Shown here piece after piece: positions 23,133-33,114 of a stretch of DNA of 64,000 nt. Origin of the DNA: Harmothoe impar. Its lineage: Eukaryota; Annelida; Polychaeta; Phyllodocida; Polynoidae. Where the stretch lies: positions 34,495,570 through 34,559,569 of the forward strand of contig OX381705.1 of NCBI GenBank assembly GCA_947462335.1, in the 5' to 3' direction. Position numbers and translations under genes: made by a program. Each line of letters opens with the position of its first letter. The first letter of the stretch is position 1. Under the pieces are notes generated by a model, which was not told the origin of the DNA, searched no databases, and saw only the letters and a program-made list of their open reading frames with translations.

Positions 23133-23384
23133 ATATATATAAAGTAAGATATGGAGCAATTTTCAAGGGGTTTCTATGGTTTTCTGAGATTGTATCCAGT
23201 ATCCTTAAACACGTGTTGAGTAGAGAGGGCGACAGATTGAGATTCTAGGTTTGAAGTTCTAAACGCATAAGTCGGGATGTATTTATGGGAATAATAAGCC
23301 ATTTACCTCAATCAGAGTATCGCTCACGACGAAAAAAAGTAAACTAAGAATGTCTACACATTCATCCCCAAGAAATATGAGTAT

Positions 23385-23525
23385 TAGGGTAAGTCTCTTT
23401 GAGTAAGACATAAATCATATTTACTTTTGCCTCAGTCATTTTTGAACATTAGTTCGTCATTCTGGCCAAAATCCCTATCACTAACCTCTACTGACTAAGT
23501 GCCCAGCCACTACCGACTAAGTTCC
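23385..23525 (-). repeat. Dispersed repeat family D, copy 2 (partial, inverted)
   Basis: The reverse complement aligns with the first half of the copies at 13490 and 43550 (GTAGTGGCT, TAGTGATAGGGAT, AAAAATGACTGAGGCAAAA, CTTACTCAAAGAGACTTA). The second half is missing. Confidence 0.65.
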
Positions 23526-23689
23526 AGAGCTTAACGATTATCAGTGAGGTACAGGCCTGTGGTCAAGGGGGCACACGATATTTTCATGGCCGTTCTTGGA
23601 CAAGCCTTCTTCTCTGGGTACGGATTGGGCACGAAAGTCATCAAGGTCGTTCTAGTAAATGAACACTGGATAACAATAGATGCGGAAAA

Positions 23690-23758
23690 GTCATCTGGAC
23701 TCGAACGCACAACCTTCAGATCCAAGAACATGCTGCTCTACCACAGAGCTACTCCCTA
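23690..23758 (-). mobile_element. tRNA-derived SINE head
   Basis: The minus strand reads GGGAGTAGCTCTGTGGTAGA (A box region, D-arm-like), then TTGGATCTGAAGGTTGTGC and GTTCGAGTCC (B box). It resembles a tRNA better than the 16-kb copies, but the 3' acceptor strand does not complement the 5' strand, so I call it SINE or tRNA pseudogene. The SINE body probably lies towards 23540 on the minus strand. Confidence 0.65.
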
Positions 23759-23829
23759 ATCAGACATCTTTACTGTGCCGTACATTACTGGATTAGTATG
23801 GTAAAGAGGGGAGCAGGATTACCAGGGTG

Positions 23830-24815
23830 ACCCCCCCCCCCCTGTGGGTTTATTACCAAGGCGCGAGTAATCCGAGCCCGTACAAGTGTTTCGAAAATAT
23901 CTGATGTGTCAGAAGCCATTCATGATAACAATGCAGCATTAGGATCAGGCAGCGTAGCGTCATCCTGAACAACGGGGACGTTGCCCCCAATCTTAAAGTT
24001 TGCTAACATGTCATCTCGCATGTTAATATTAAGGTTAGGATTGCAAGTTTAGTTTCAGCGTTTGGCGACTTGAGAAAAGCACCGTCTCCGAAACACTTTT
24101 ATGAGAAGGAAAACACGAAAACGGAAATCGTGTGCAATGGAATGGTTTGATTTCGGATATTGAAATTATTTGCAGCAATTTTTGTGGCACCTCAATCTGA
24201 GATCAACATCATCCCTCCCCTTTCAATGCAAGTCATCTTGGTAGAAATTAAAGAATAATAGAAAATATTGATATCGCTCATTATAATGTTACAAGCATGA
24301 CTGATGTTGGTTAAAGATAATGTATAGTAATCATATCTCTGTACACCTTTGATTATGAATTAATTTTGGATCGGAACTCCAGCAACCAATTTCTCGCTAC
24401 CTTACAGGCCACTATGCAACGCGGTTAGTCTGACCGGGAATAAGTTCAAACCATAATAGTAAAGTATTAGCATTTCTAATATTAACTTGCCGTGTACGAT
24501 TATCTTAACCAAACAACAACTTAAGGAAGTCTCAGCTTAACTCTACACTGCCCTGGCAAATCAATATACTGGTCTTGAATGACCTAGCCTTCATTCACAT
24601 GCTTGCTTCTGGGAGGTCAGGTATTAAGTGGTCACTAAATAGACCCCTGCTGAAGCAGAATGTACAGGTACATTTCTTTAAAAGTTAAAGAATAAAGCAC
24701 TCGACGCATTACATGCCGTCAATCTGGAAATCGTTGCAGTAAGGTCTGCTGAGAAACCAACAGGTATGGTAAAGGAATACGTGGTACCTTACAGTGTTGT
24801 CTCTACACTGATATT
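23830..24815. other. No recognised gene
   Basis: Contains a poly-C run (23830-23841) and otherwise unassigned AT-rich sequence. Confidence 0.35.
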
Positions 24816-24819
24816 CTTT

Positions 24820-25105
24820 AGTTCCCTATACAACCAATCTCTCAGTCTATAGTGCCTAAACAAGTTGGTCATTCTTTTGCTCCCTATACAACCAACCTAG
24901 GACTCCTAGGATAGTTAATATTGTCAGGTTGGTCAGTACTGACCAACTCACCTTAGTCTTTCCATTTTAGGCTAAGTCCTTTTGAGTAAGGCATTAGTCA
25001 AATGTTGTTTTGTCCCAGTCATTCTTGAATAGCACTTGGTCATGCCTGATCAATGTCCCTATGACCAACCAGGGATAACCACTACAGACTAAGGTCTGGG
25101 GCATT
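24820..25105 (-). repeat. Dispersed repeat family D, copy 3 (inverted)
   Basis: The reverse complement runs in the order GTAGTGGTTATCCCTGG, GGTCATAGGGACATTGATCA, TAATGCCTTACTCAAAAGG, GACTAAGGTGAGTTGGTCAG, GTTGTATAGGGAGC, matching the 43550 copy throughout. Confidence 0.78.
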
Positions 25106-25640
25106 TATATTATCTGTGTATAATTTAATATCCCTTAGTAAAGTAGCGACTTCAGCCTTGATCGATGGCTACTGAGTGGTAGGACAACCAAAGTAATTCA
25201 TTGATTAACTAAAACAGAGTTAACAATTGCACATTGCTAATGCAGTCTGGCTTTCCCTTTGCACAGGTTAGACTGATCGGCAGCAGAGCTTCCCAGAGCT
25301 CTGTTATAGCCTTAGACCATATTCTAGCTGCTTGTAGACCAAATGCCATTCACGTCTCTCTCCCTCTCCCTCATGGAGAACTTGAGATTGACGTTTTATT
25401 TCTGTACTCCCACTGTCCCAACTCCTGTAATGGGAGTATGACCTTGGGGAGTACAACCAACCTCTAAGAGAGCTGGGCTACAGAATTGTATAAGACTGAG
25501 TGTATCACTCAAGTTCAGACACAATAATTGTTGGAGTTATCTTCCATCCACCTATTTCATGTATGACTGCCGGTACTACATGTCTTTGTAATAAAAGTAT
25601 ATTCTGACAATCTATTTTTCTAATCTGGAATACTTCAATA

Positions 25641-26266
25641 CACTGAAAACCTCAGGGTCGTCATTTTGACAATACCAAAATTGACAACTTTAGGTGGTCA
25701 AAGTGACGACCTTAGGTCGTCATTGTGACGACCTAAGGTAGTCATATCTGATCCATATAGACCAAAGTTGTCATAATGACGACCTTAGGTAGTCACATGG
25801 ATTGGGTAGTCAGAATGACTACCTTAAGGTTGTTGTTTTATGTATTGTAAATTTGAAGACCTAAAGTCATCAGTAATGACAACTCTCAACACTATTGGGT
25901 AGTCTTTTGGACAACCTAGGGTATATCTGGGTGTTGGACATGGCACATGCCCTGTCACGTGCTGCCACCCATGGGAATTGAATTGAAGTAAATTTTCTGT
26001 CATGAGATATAAAGTGGTGACAGGGAGCAGAGTAGTCTCTATACCTTCAAGGCCATCATTCTCACCCATACACAACTTATTTATAACAAGTAAAGCTACT
26101 AAGTTTAATCAAGAGTAAACCAAATATGTGAAAGGGATGTCTCTCATTAGGAGGTGAACTAATTAGAGACTATATTCATACACCATTCTCCAGATCACTT
26201 TCCATTAGTCATTATGACAACCTAGGTCGTCATAATGACCAGGACCGTTCCTCTGGGTTTTCAGTG
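25641..26266. mobile_element. MITE, 626 bp, TA target site, CACTGAAAACC ends
   Basis: The left end is CACTGAAAACCTCAGGGTCG. The right end, reverse-complemented, is CACTGAAAACCCAGAGG. Both are flanked by TA (25639-25640 and 26267-26268), the usual Tc1/mariner duplication. The arms contain repeated GTCGTCATAATGACGACCTA-type words, themselves palindromic. No transposase frame is present. Confidence 0.82.
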
Positions 26267-26269
26267 TAG

Positions 26270-27135
26270 CCGACAGCTATACTAAGAGGTTAAGGATTAA
26301 CCTGACTATCAAAACATGAATTAAACTAATTAACCAGTTAACGTATCCCAAACCTGTTAAACAAATCATCAGGGAAGAGGATAGGATGACCCTGACAGCT
26401 TGGCGACGATTCATATGCATGATTCCAGTTCACCAAGGTGAAATGTGCGCATCTAAAGCCGTCATACGTATCTTAGAAAGTTATTGCTACTGCTGATTGT
26501 GAACGTACTAATATTCTCGCTGCATCAACCTAATTAACACTGGTCAGTGATGCATCAACCGATCCCTGTATAACATCACTCTGTTGTTATCATAAACTAA
26601 TTTCTATCCACGCGACTCTCGTGTACATGTAACTGCAAATGTTTTAGCATATTATTACTGCTTTTAGACGCCGAAGAGTAGGGCACATACTCATCGGTCT
26701 CATGTTCGCACTGTTCAATATGCAAGCACGACGAACCACAGATTACATGAAAGTTTTATTCTCTTTGATAACCCTCTAGATACAGCCTTAATTCCAGCTA
26801 CTTACATACACATAGTGTATTCATTTTTAATGCTAAATTATGACGGACTGTCAATTCTTCTTACGGGACAATAGAATGTAAAGGGGTTTCGAAATTGAAT
26901 ATTACAAAAACAAACCTGAGACGGTCATATCAAAATATAATGAGTGACTACTTTAAATCTTTAATTTATCAAAAGCTTGGCCTAAGCTACATACCGAAGT
27001 AGCAAAGTATCCGCGGTGGGGCTCAGACTTCCGGTTGCTATTTACACATCTTTCGGCATGTTACCATAATAGTACAGAGGGTCGTCACAGGTGAAATAGA
27101 GATAACTGATTTCACATAGGTGATCAGGGTCAGGG
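26270..27135. other. No recognised gene
   Basis: Unassigned AT-rich sequence without supportable features. Confidence 0.35.
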
Positions 27136-27137
27136 CT

Positions 27138-28015
27138 GTGAGGCCCCTATCCCTCAAAATTGGCCCGTTTGAGATATAGGGACCATGTGAAGTCCCTACG
27201 TGCTATACGTCCCCTATCTCTCAAAACGATTTGAGACATAGGGCCTATGTGAAGTCCCTAAGTCACAAACATTTTTTGGTATGTCGATCCCTATCCCTCA
27301 AAAGCCACTATGCCTCAAAAGTGTCCCATTGGTTAAATATGTGCAATAGATAAATCATCTATAGGATATTGGATATACGTCCCCTCCTGCCTCAAGAGGG
27401 GTCAACACTTTTCACCAGCCTCCCCCGTTGATGACGACTCCCTAAATAGGAAAGGGAGTGGTCATTTATTAATTACAGGGTGTTTGGTGGGTGTGTGAGG
27501 AGATAATAATGTTGACCCCCACCTTAGGAAGTGGTAATATTTTAACAATGCGAGGGGGGGTGTTAGTGGATTTGGGGGGAAATTTGGACCCCTTGTAGGG
27601 GGGGACCCAAAAAAAATCCACCCCTTTTTAGGAAAATAATATAACTATAGCACAAAGGGGTCAGCTATGCCCAATTTCGACCTGCCTGAGGTGGGGGACC
27701 AAAAAACAAAAAAAGATTGGACCTTCTCCTTGGGGCACCTTGAATGTGTTCTTGTGAGGAATGCTTTCTTACTGCTGAAGTAAGAAATAGTCCTTAAAAT
27801 TGATTACAAATGCTTTTGCTGGATATCGGTTTTGATATACTTAGGGATCTTTGGTAGGATAGGGGCCTGACATGTCCCTATCTCTTAAATGGCCCCTAAT
27901 TCTCACATTTTTGTGAGATAGGGGCTGTTTGAAAGTGGTCCCTCAAGTGTCTCAAATATTTGTGGGATAGGAACGTTTTGCCATTTAGGGACTTCAGGTG
28001 TGCCCTAAGTCTCAA
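27138..28015. mobile_element. Degenerate CCCCTATCCCTCAAAA-motif element(s), interrupted by a G-rich MITE copy
   Basis: 27143-27320 has GAGGCCCCTATCCCTCAAAA, GTCCCTATCTCTCAAAAC-type words in both orientations, and 27860-28015 has GGATAGGGGCCTGACATG and related words. The pair GTGAGGCCCCTATCC / GGATAGGGGCCTGAC resembles the ends of elements A and B. The segment 27454-27720 is a relative of the nested MITE at 53260 (GGGAGTGGTCATTTATTAAT and an internal GACCTGCCTGAGG-type word). Boundaries are blurred by decay. Confidence 0.55.
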
Positions 28016-28072
28016 AAGAACACAAATGACAGTCGGAGTGAATATAGGTGTGTCGACTGGAGGCGTATAATA

Positions 28073-28366
28073 GGGCCAAAAAAAAAGTTTGTTTCAGGTC
28101 ACCAGACTACCCGACCGACCCTATCTAAACAGGGCCGACCCTACGTTTTTTTATGCAATTTTGAAGAAATTTTCATATTTTTATACTTTTTTGGGGTCAC
28201 TTTTAGGTTTACAAACTTTTGGGGAAAAATCTCCCCACTTTTACACTTTTTTGGGTCAATTTTAAAGGGGAAGTAAAAAAATAAAGTATAAAAAAAAAAA
28301 TCCGACCTACCGACCCTAGAGTTTCTTCCCATGTTACCTAAAACAAAACTTTTTTTTAATTTGGCC
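28073..28366. mobile_element. MITE, 294 bp, GGGCCAAAAAAA ends, TA flanks
   Basis: The left end, GGGCCAAAAAAAAAGTTTG, and the right end (reverse complement GGCCAAATTAAAAAAAAGTT) are inverted. Both are followed by TTTAGGT/TTCAGGT and by CCGACC-rich words (CCCGACCGACC, CCGACCTACCGACCC). TA flanks both ends (28071-28072, 28367-28368). The T-rich interior is non-coding. Confidence 0.75.
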
Positions 28367-28369
28367 TAG

Positions 28370-30105
28370 TGAAGAAACAGGAGGTTGCTGTGATCAACAC
28401 GTGCAGGCTGCCACCAGTAGATCTCATGTTGACTGTGCTCTCAGAACAAAGCTTGTTCCTGGCAACCTGCAATGGTGCGTGGATGCCTGGTATCGAGGTA
28501 AATCTCGCGAGCTGTGGGTTGACGTAGTTTGCAAAATGCTGTTTAATATAATAGATGTTAAAAAGTGTAATTTGATATCAGTAAGTGTACGATAGCTCTA
28601 CATCATTGGTTTTATAATGCATCAATAAATTGCACTAAGTTGACCCTATGGTGTCCTGTGGTGAATAGACGGTGTAAAAAACACCCCTCGGGACCAGTCC
28701 TAAATATTGACTTAGCTATTAAATAAGTCTATTAAATAATGTGATATATCAACATGGACCATTTTTCTGTGACTTGGCTACAGCTTCAACTAGATACGCA
28801 GTATCGGTAAGATACACCCATTGTAGTTGTAACAATGTTGGTGTTGTTCCCGGCCTCTGCCAATATTTAAAGGATAAACCTCGCTGCCCCTTTTCCAATA
28901 CTCACAGCGCTACTTACAAAAGGGGCGTGTGGCCCAGGCCTATGCAGACCTAGATCTAACCATTCTAATCCAGGCCGCCCTTGATGTAGCCATTTGTAAA
29001 CCCAGTAAATGATTTCCAAGTCGTATGCCGCTCTCTATAGTCTAAGGCACTCCACAAGTGAGACTCTGACTTGCTGCCTGCCCCCCGTCCCCTGGACGCC
29101 CCGCTGTGTGAGTTAAAGGCCGAGCTGCTCGCCGCCTGTCGTGACGGCCTAATACAGCCAGGTCCGACAAACACCCGCGGTGGGGCTCAGCCTTTCGAGG
29201 CGGGCAAACAGTGGTGTGTATTGTTGCTGCGTCTCACAGTCTTTACCCGCCTCCTCCAGCCCCTACCAATCTGCCCCGGTCTGCCCCACGCCTCCAGTGT
29301 TGTCTTTATCTGGCTATGACGTTAAGGACGCGGGGTCTGTGGACGGCCGGGGGTCGGGTTTCCCGTACTGCTCGTCAGCATGCTGCCAATACTTATAGCA
29401 CCACCGTCACACCACCCCCACCCCGTCACCTGAAGTACCCCACCCTCCAAGTAGAGGCACTACCCATATGGTATAGGTACACTTGTATTAAAAGGAGCCA
29501 GGCATGATTGCATATACGATGTAAAACCTTTATGAACATGCATGGGTCGGTGTTGTATATATATGTCCGTAATAAACGTTAGTAGTATATGAAAATGTTG
29601 CTGTGATTGTTTAGGTGCGTATAGTGAGAGGCTCAGGTAGAGCAATTGTCATCTCAAGTCACGCTGTTAATTAATCTAGGCGCCATACTGCTGCTGGTCA
29701 GAGTTCCTACCTGTCATGGTAGTAATAGCATCCAGTGGCATGTTGACATCAATTCTGGATTGAAAATGGCGCTGGTCTAAATGAAAATCACTATGAATAT
29801 TATGGTGGGTTAGACATCGAGGGGTACAATAGTACAAGTGCGTTAGTAAATTAAATATGTATCATTCTTGAACAATTTTGATAGAGACTGTTCTCATTAA
29901 AATCAACCCTATTTTATTCGCTTCCGGCAGATCAATATTACACAATACTGTCCGAAATGAAATATTTAAAAGGCCTCTAATAACGTTTACGATGATACAA
30001 CGCCGACCCTGGGAATGCAATAACAAGAGACAGCAATGCTTTAAGTAATTGCCTGCCTTTTACCCTGTAACCCCTATGGGGTGCTTTTAATAAGGCAACA
30101 GTATC
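28370..30105. other. No recognised gene; GC-rich stretch at about 29060-29370
   Basis: 29060-29370 is richer in CpG than its surroundings and has overlapping frames on both strands, but none shows a known domain. It could be a CpG-rich regulatory region. The remainder is unassigned. Confidence 0.4.
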
Positions 30106-30114
30106 TCCAGCATT

Positions 30115-30145
30115 GTGACGTCACCGTTAAGCGGAAGTGACGTGC
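30115..30145. promoter_or_regulatory. CRE palindrome beside an ETS/CRE-like composite
   Basis: GTGACGTCAC (30115-30124) contains the full CREB/ATF palindrome TGACGTCA. GCGGAAGTGACGTG (30131-30144) is a GGAAGTGACG composite of the kind found in housekeeping promoters. The surrounding 200 bp are GC-rich. No gene start can be tied to it. Confidence 0.3.
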
Positions 30146-30484
30146 AGCGCCCTGCTGCGCCTGCTGACGTCTTAGCTGGTTGCTGGAGTGGCACAGGATT
30201 TACCCTAAGAGTCTTTAAGCCGGACTTAGCCTCCCGCCGGCTACAAGACTGCCATAATGCGGGGCTGTACCTAGGTGTCCAATCACGACAAGTTAGACCA
30301 CCGCGGGTGTACACTTAGCGGTGATGTAATAAAGGGCGCCTGAATTTCATTGATGGGGCATGTATGCATATATTGTGAAGTTTGTTCTTGACTTTGGTCA
30401 AGACTTTATAATATCATCCATCTACAAAACAAAACAGATGCTGGAGGAAACAACTAAAATAATAGCGGACACAAAACGGATTCT

Positions 30485-30600
30485 TGTGGGAGATGAATGG
30501 ATGGAGAGAGAGAGGGAGATGAATGGATGGTTGGTTGGATGAATGAATGAATGGATGGATAAATGTAAGGTTGGCTTGTTGGTTGCATGGATGGTTATGG
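30485..30600 (+). repeat. (ATGG/ATGA)n microsatellite
   Basis: Degenerate tetranucleotide runs (GGATGGTTGGTTGGATGAAT, GAATGAATGGATGG) with interruptions. Confidence 0.75.
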
Positions 30601-30609
30601 TTATGGCAT

Positions 30610-31930
30610 CTGCACATTGGTAAGCATGCACATTCTGGTGTTTACAATCAATAAAATTACCTATGACCCTTGATTGATTGCTTTACACACCATTAATTAA
30701 AGTAGGATTATGCGATCAATTGGTTATGTACAACAAATACATGCACATACATGAACTGATGAATCACTACAACGATCTATATAGGTTTGGAAGCTAAAAG
30801 CCCCATAAAAAGCACGTATTGCAACCTAGCAATTGCTTTACTATGCTCGTGTACACCCGTATGATACCAGGATATACATCCTCTACCTATTTAGTGCAGA
30901 TCCTGTGAGATTGATAAAAGGAGAGAATCTATAACAAGGTAACGTCACGACAGGTACCTTTACCATCAATCCCTGCTGTTATCAGTTACTATGCAACTCA
31001 GTTCACACCCTACACTATGCTGCTGTGCTCTGAATGGACTGCACGATGTTGAATATGTATATGACTGTTGCCCCCCCCCCCCCCCACTCGGCCCGCGCCC
31101 CCTCTAGACATCCCTTCACACTCATTCCTCCCATCTAACAATACTTTAGCACAGGCCTAGGGTAAAGTGTCCTTGAGTCGACCATGTACCTTGAGTTAAC
31201 CACTTTACCATGTTTTCAACACCAAATTGTAACCTTGAACAGCTGTTAGAATGGGGTTCTCCCTATTTTTATTGAAATGTAGGGGGGAGATTGAGCTTTC
31301 TCCCATGTTACCTTTTTTGGAGCTTAGTTGTTTCTCCCTCTGCGATAAGGCTAAACTACTGTGTATCTTCACTTATCATCACACTTTTCAGCTTAAAAAG
31401 AGTATAATTCATGCCACATCCCTGGATATAGGCCTTTTGCTTTAAATCTGTGTACATGTACCACGGGTGTTGTTCATTGCTATGCATATTTGTAGAAAGT
31501 ATTTATTTTATAGAATGGTATGTTCTTACAATGAAACAAGTTTTAAAAAAATAATTCTGAGTGATTTGGTGGACCAGTGACCTTCACAAAAGATTAAATC
31601 AATGTACCAAGGTGGTTGACTCAAGGTACCACAGTGGTTGACTCAAGGTACTGATGCACTAAAATCAAATACCTCAGGCACTGGATGCCCATATAGCTCC
31701 AAATACTTGGATTGGAAATTTGGGACCTTATTGTCTGGATTGCCTAGCACTTCAGAAAAGCATCCATACCCATTGATGAGTGGGCCAGTTTGCCTAGCAC
31801 ACCACAAAATAGCTCCCAGAACAGCTCAAAGGGGAAAAACAGGCCCAGGTGGTCGACTCATGGGCACTTTACCCTAATGCCGTTTTACTAATTTGAATTT
31901 TTCCAGGTTTACAACCCTATATATATATAA
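30610..31930. other. No recognised gene; poly-C tract at about 31071-31085
   Basis: A short triplication of (T/G)GACTCAAGGTACC words lies at 31615-31650. Otherwise unassigned. Confidence 0.35.
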
Positions 31931-31934
31931 CCCC

Positions 31935-32620
31935 AATGACCCAAGACCCAGAGCCACTGAAGGGGTCCCCAGACCCACTGGAACGGTCCACAGAGTCACT
32001 GAAGGGGTACCCTGAGCAATTAAAGGGGTCCACAGAGCAGCTGGAAGGGTCCCCAGAGCTACTGAAGGCGTCCACAGAGTCACTGAAGGGGTCCCTAGAG
32101 CTACAGGAAGGGCCTCAACAGCCTCTGGGAGGGTCCCTAGAGCTGCTTGGAGGGTCTACAGGGGTACTGAAGGGATGCCCATAGTCAGTGAAAGGGTCCA
32201 CAGAGTCACAGAAGGGGTGCCCAGAGTCACTGAAAGGGTCCACAGAGTCACTGAAATGGTCTCCAGAGCTGCTGAAGGGGTCCACAGAGTCACTGAAGGG
32301 GTCTCTAGAGCTACTGGAAGGGCCTCCAAAGCCTCTGGGAAGTGCTGATAAGTCCCAAGAGCTGCTATGAGGGTCCACAGAGTCACTGAGGGGGTCCAGA
32401 GTGTTACTGAAGGGGTCCACAGATCAGCTGGAAGGATCCACAGAGCTGCTTGTAGGGTCTCCAGAGCAGCTGAAGGGGTCCGCAGAGTCACTAAAGGGGT
32501 CCCAGAGCAACTGAAAGGTTCCATATAGCCTCTGGGAGAGTCCCCAGAATTGCTTGCAGGGTCCCAAGAGCAGCTGAATAGGTCCCAAGAGCTACTTGAA
32601 TGGTCCATAGAGCTTGTGTC
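31935..32620 (+). repeat. 21-bp tandem array, about 32 degenerate units
   Basis: The unit is AAGGGGTCCACAGAGTCACTG with many substitutions, and the 21-bp register holds over long stretches. Because 21 is a multiple of three, long frames arise on both strands (seven-residue pattern L-K-G-S-T-E-S on +, D-S-V-D-P-F-S on -). No evidence favours coding. Confidence 0.88.
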
Positions 32621-32687
32621 TTTATCCATCTCACACCACAGAATAACCTGTATCCAAGGCTGTATAGCTGTTGCTATGCTTGTTGAT

Positions 32688-33112
32688 AATGAACCTTAGG
32701 ACCATGGAAATATGGGAGAAAAACAATAATAACAGTCATTGCTAGGCAACCAGCTATGTTAGCAACAAACCAATTGAACCATTGAATTCCTTGGGTCCAG
32801 TTTAAAGGGGTAGGTATAATAATGAACAACCTTAGGACCATGGAAAAATGTGTTGCAAGGCAGATAAACAGTTAGAATAGCTGTTGCTAAGCAACCAGCT
32901 GTCTTAGAAACAAACTAATAGAACCATTGAATTCCTTGGGTCCAATTTAGGGGGGTAGGCGTGGTTATAATCAACCTCAGGACCATGGAAAACTGTGTTG
33001 CTAGGCAGATAAACAATTAGAACAGTTGTTGCTAAGCAACCAGCTACATTAGCAACAAACCAATAGAATCATTGAATTCCTTGGGTCCAAATTAGGGAGG
33101 GTAGGCAGTGTT
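32688..33112 (+). repeat. Tandem repeat of 132-147 bp, three units
   Basis: Units start at about 32688, 32820 and 32967. They share AGGACCATGGAAA, TTGCTAAGCAACCAGC, AACAAACCAATAGAA and CCATTGAATTCCTTGGGTCC. Each has a GTTGCTAAGCAAC-type palindrome (second and third units exact at 32883-32895 and 33028-33040). Confidence 0.85.
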
Positions 33113-33114
33113 TT

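Noticed and set aside
23690..23758. Functional tRNA gene on the minus strand
   Set aside because: A and B boxes are good, but the acceptor ends do not pair and the same core occurs at 16.9 kb in a degenerate copy, so a SINE or pseudogene fits better.
23544..23759. 71-codon + frame near the SINE
   Set aside because: It overlaps the antisense of the tRNA-derived segment and has no known domain.
27010..29190. Shared 16-mer CCGCGGTGGGGCTCAG at about 27012 and 29178
   Set aside because: One exact 16-bp match is about what chance gives in 64 kb on both strands, and flanking similarity ends at once.
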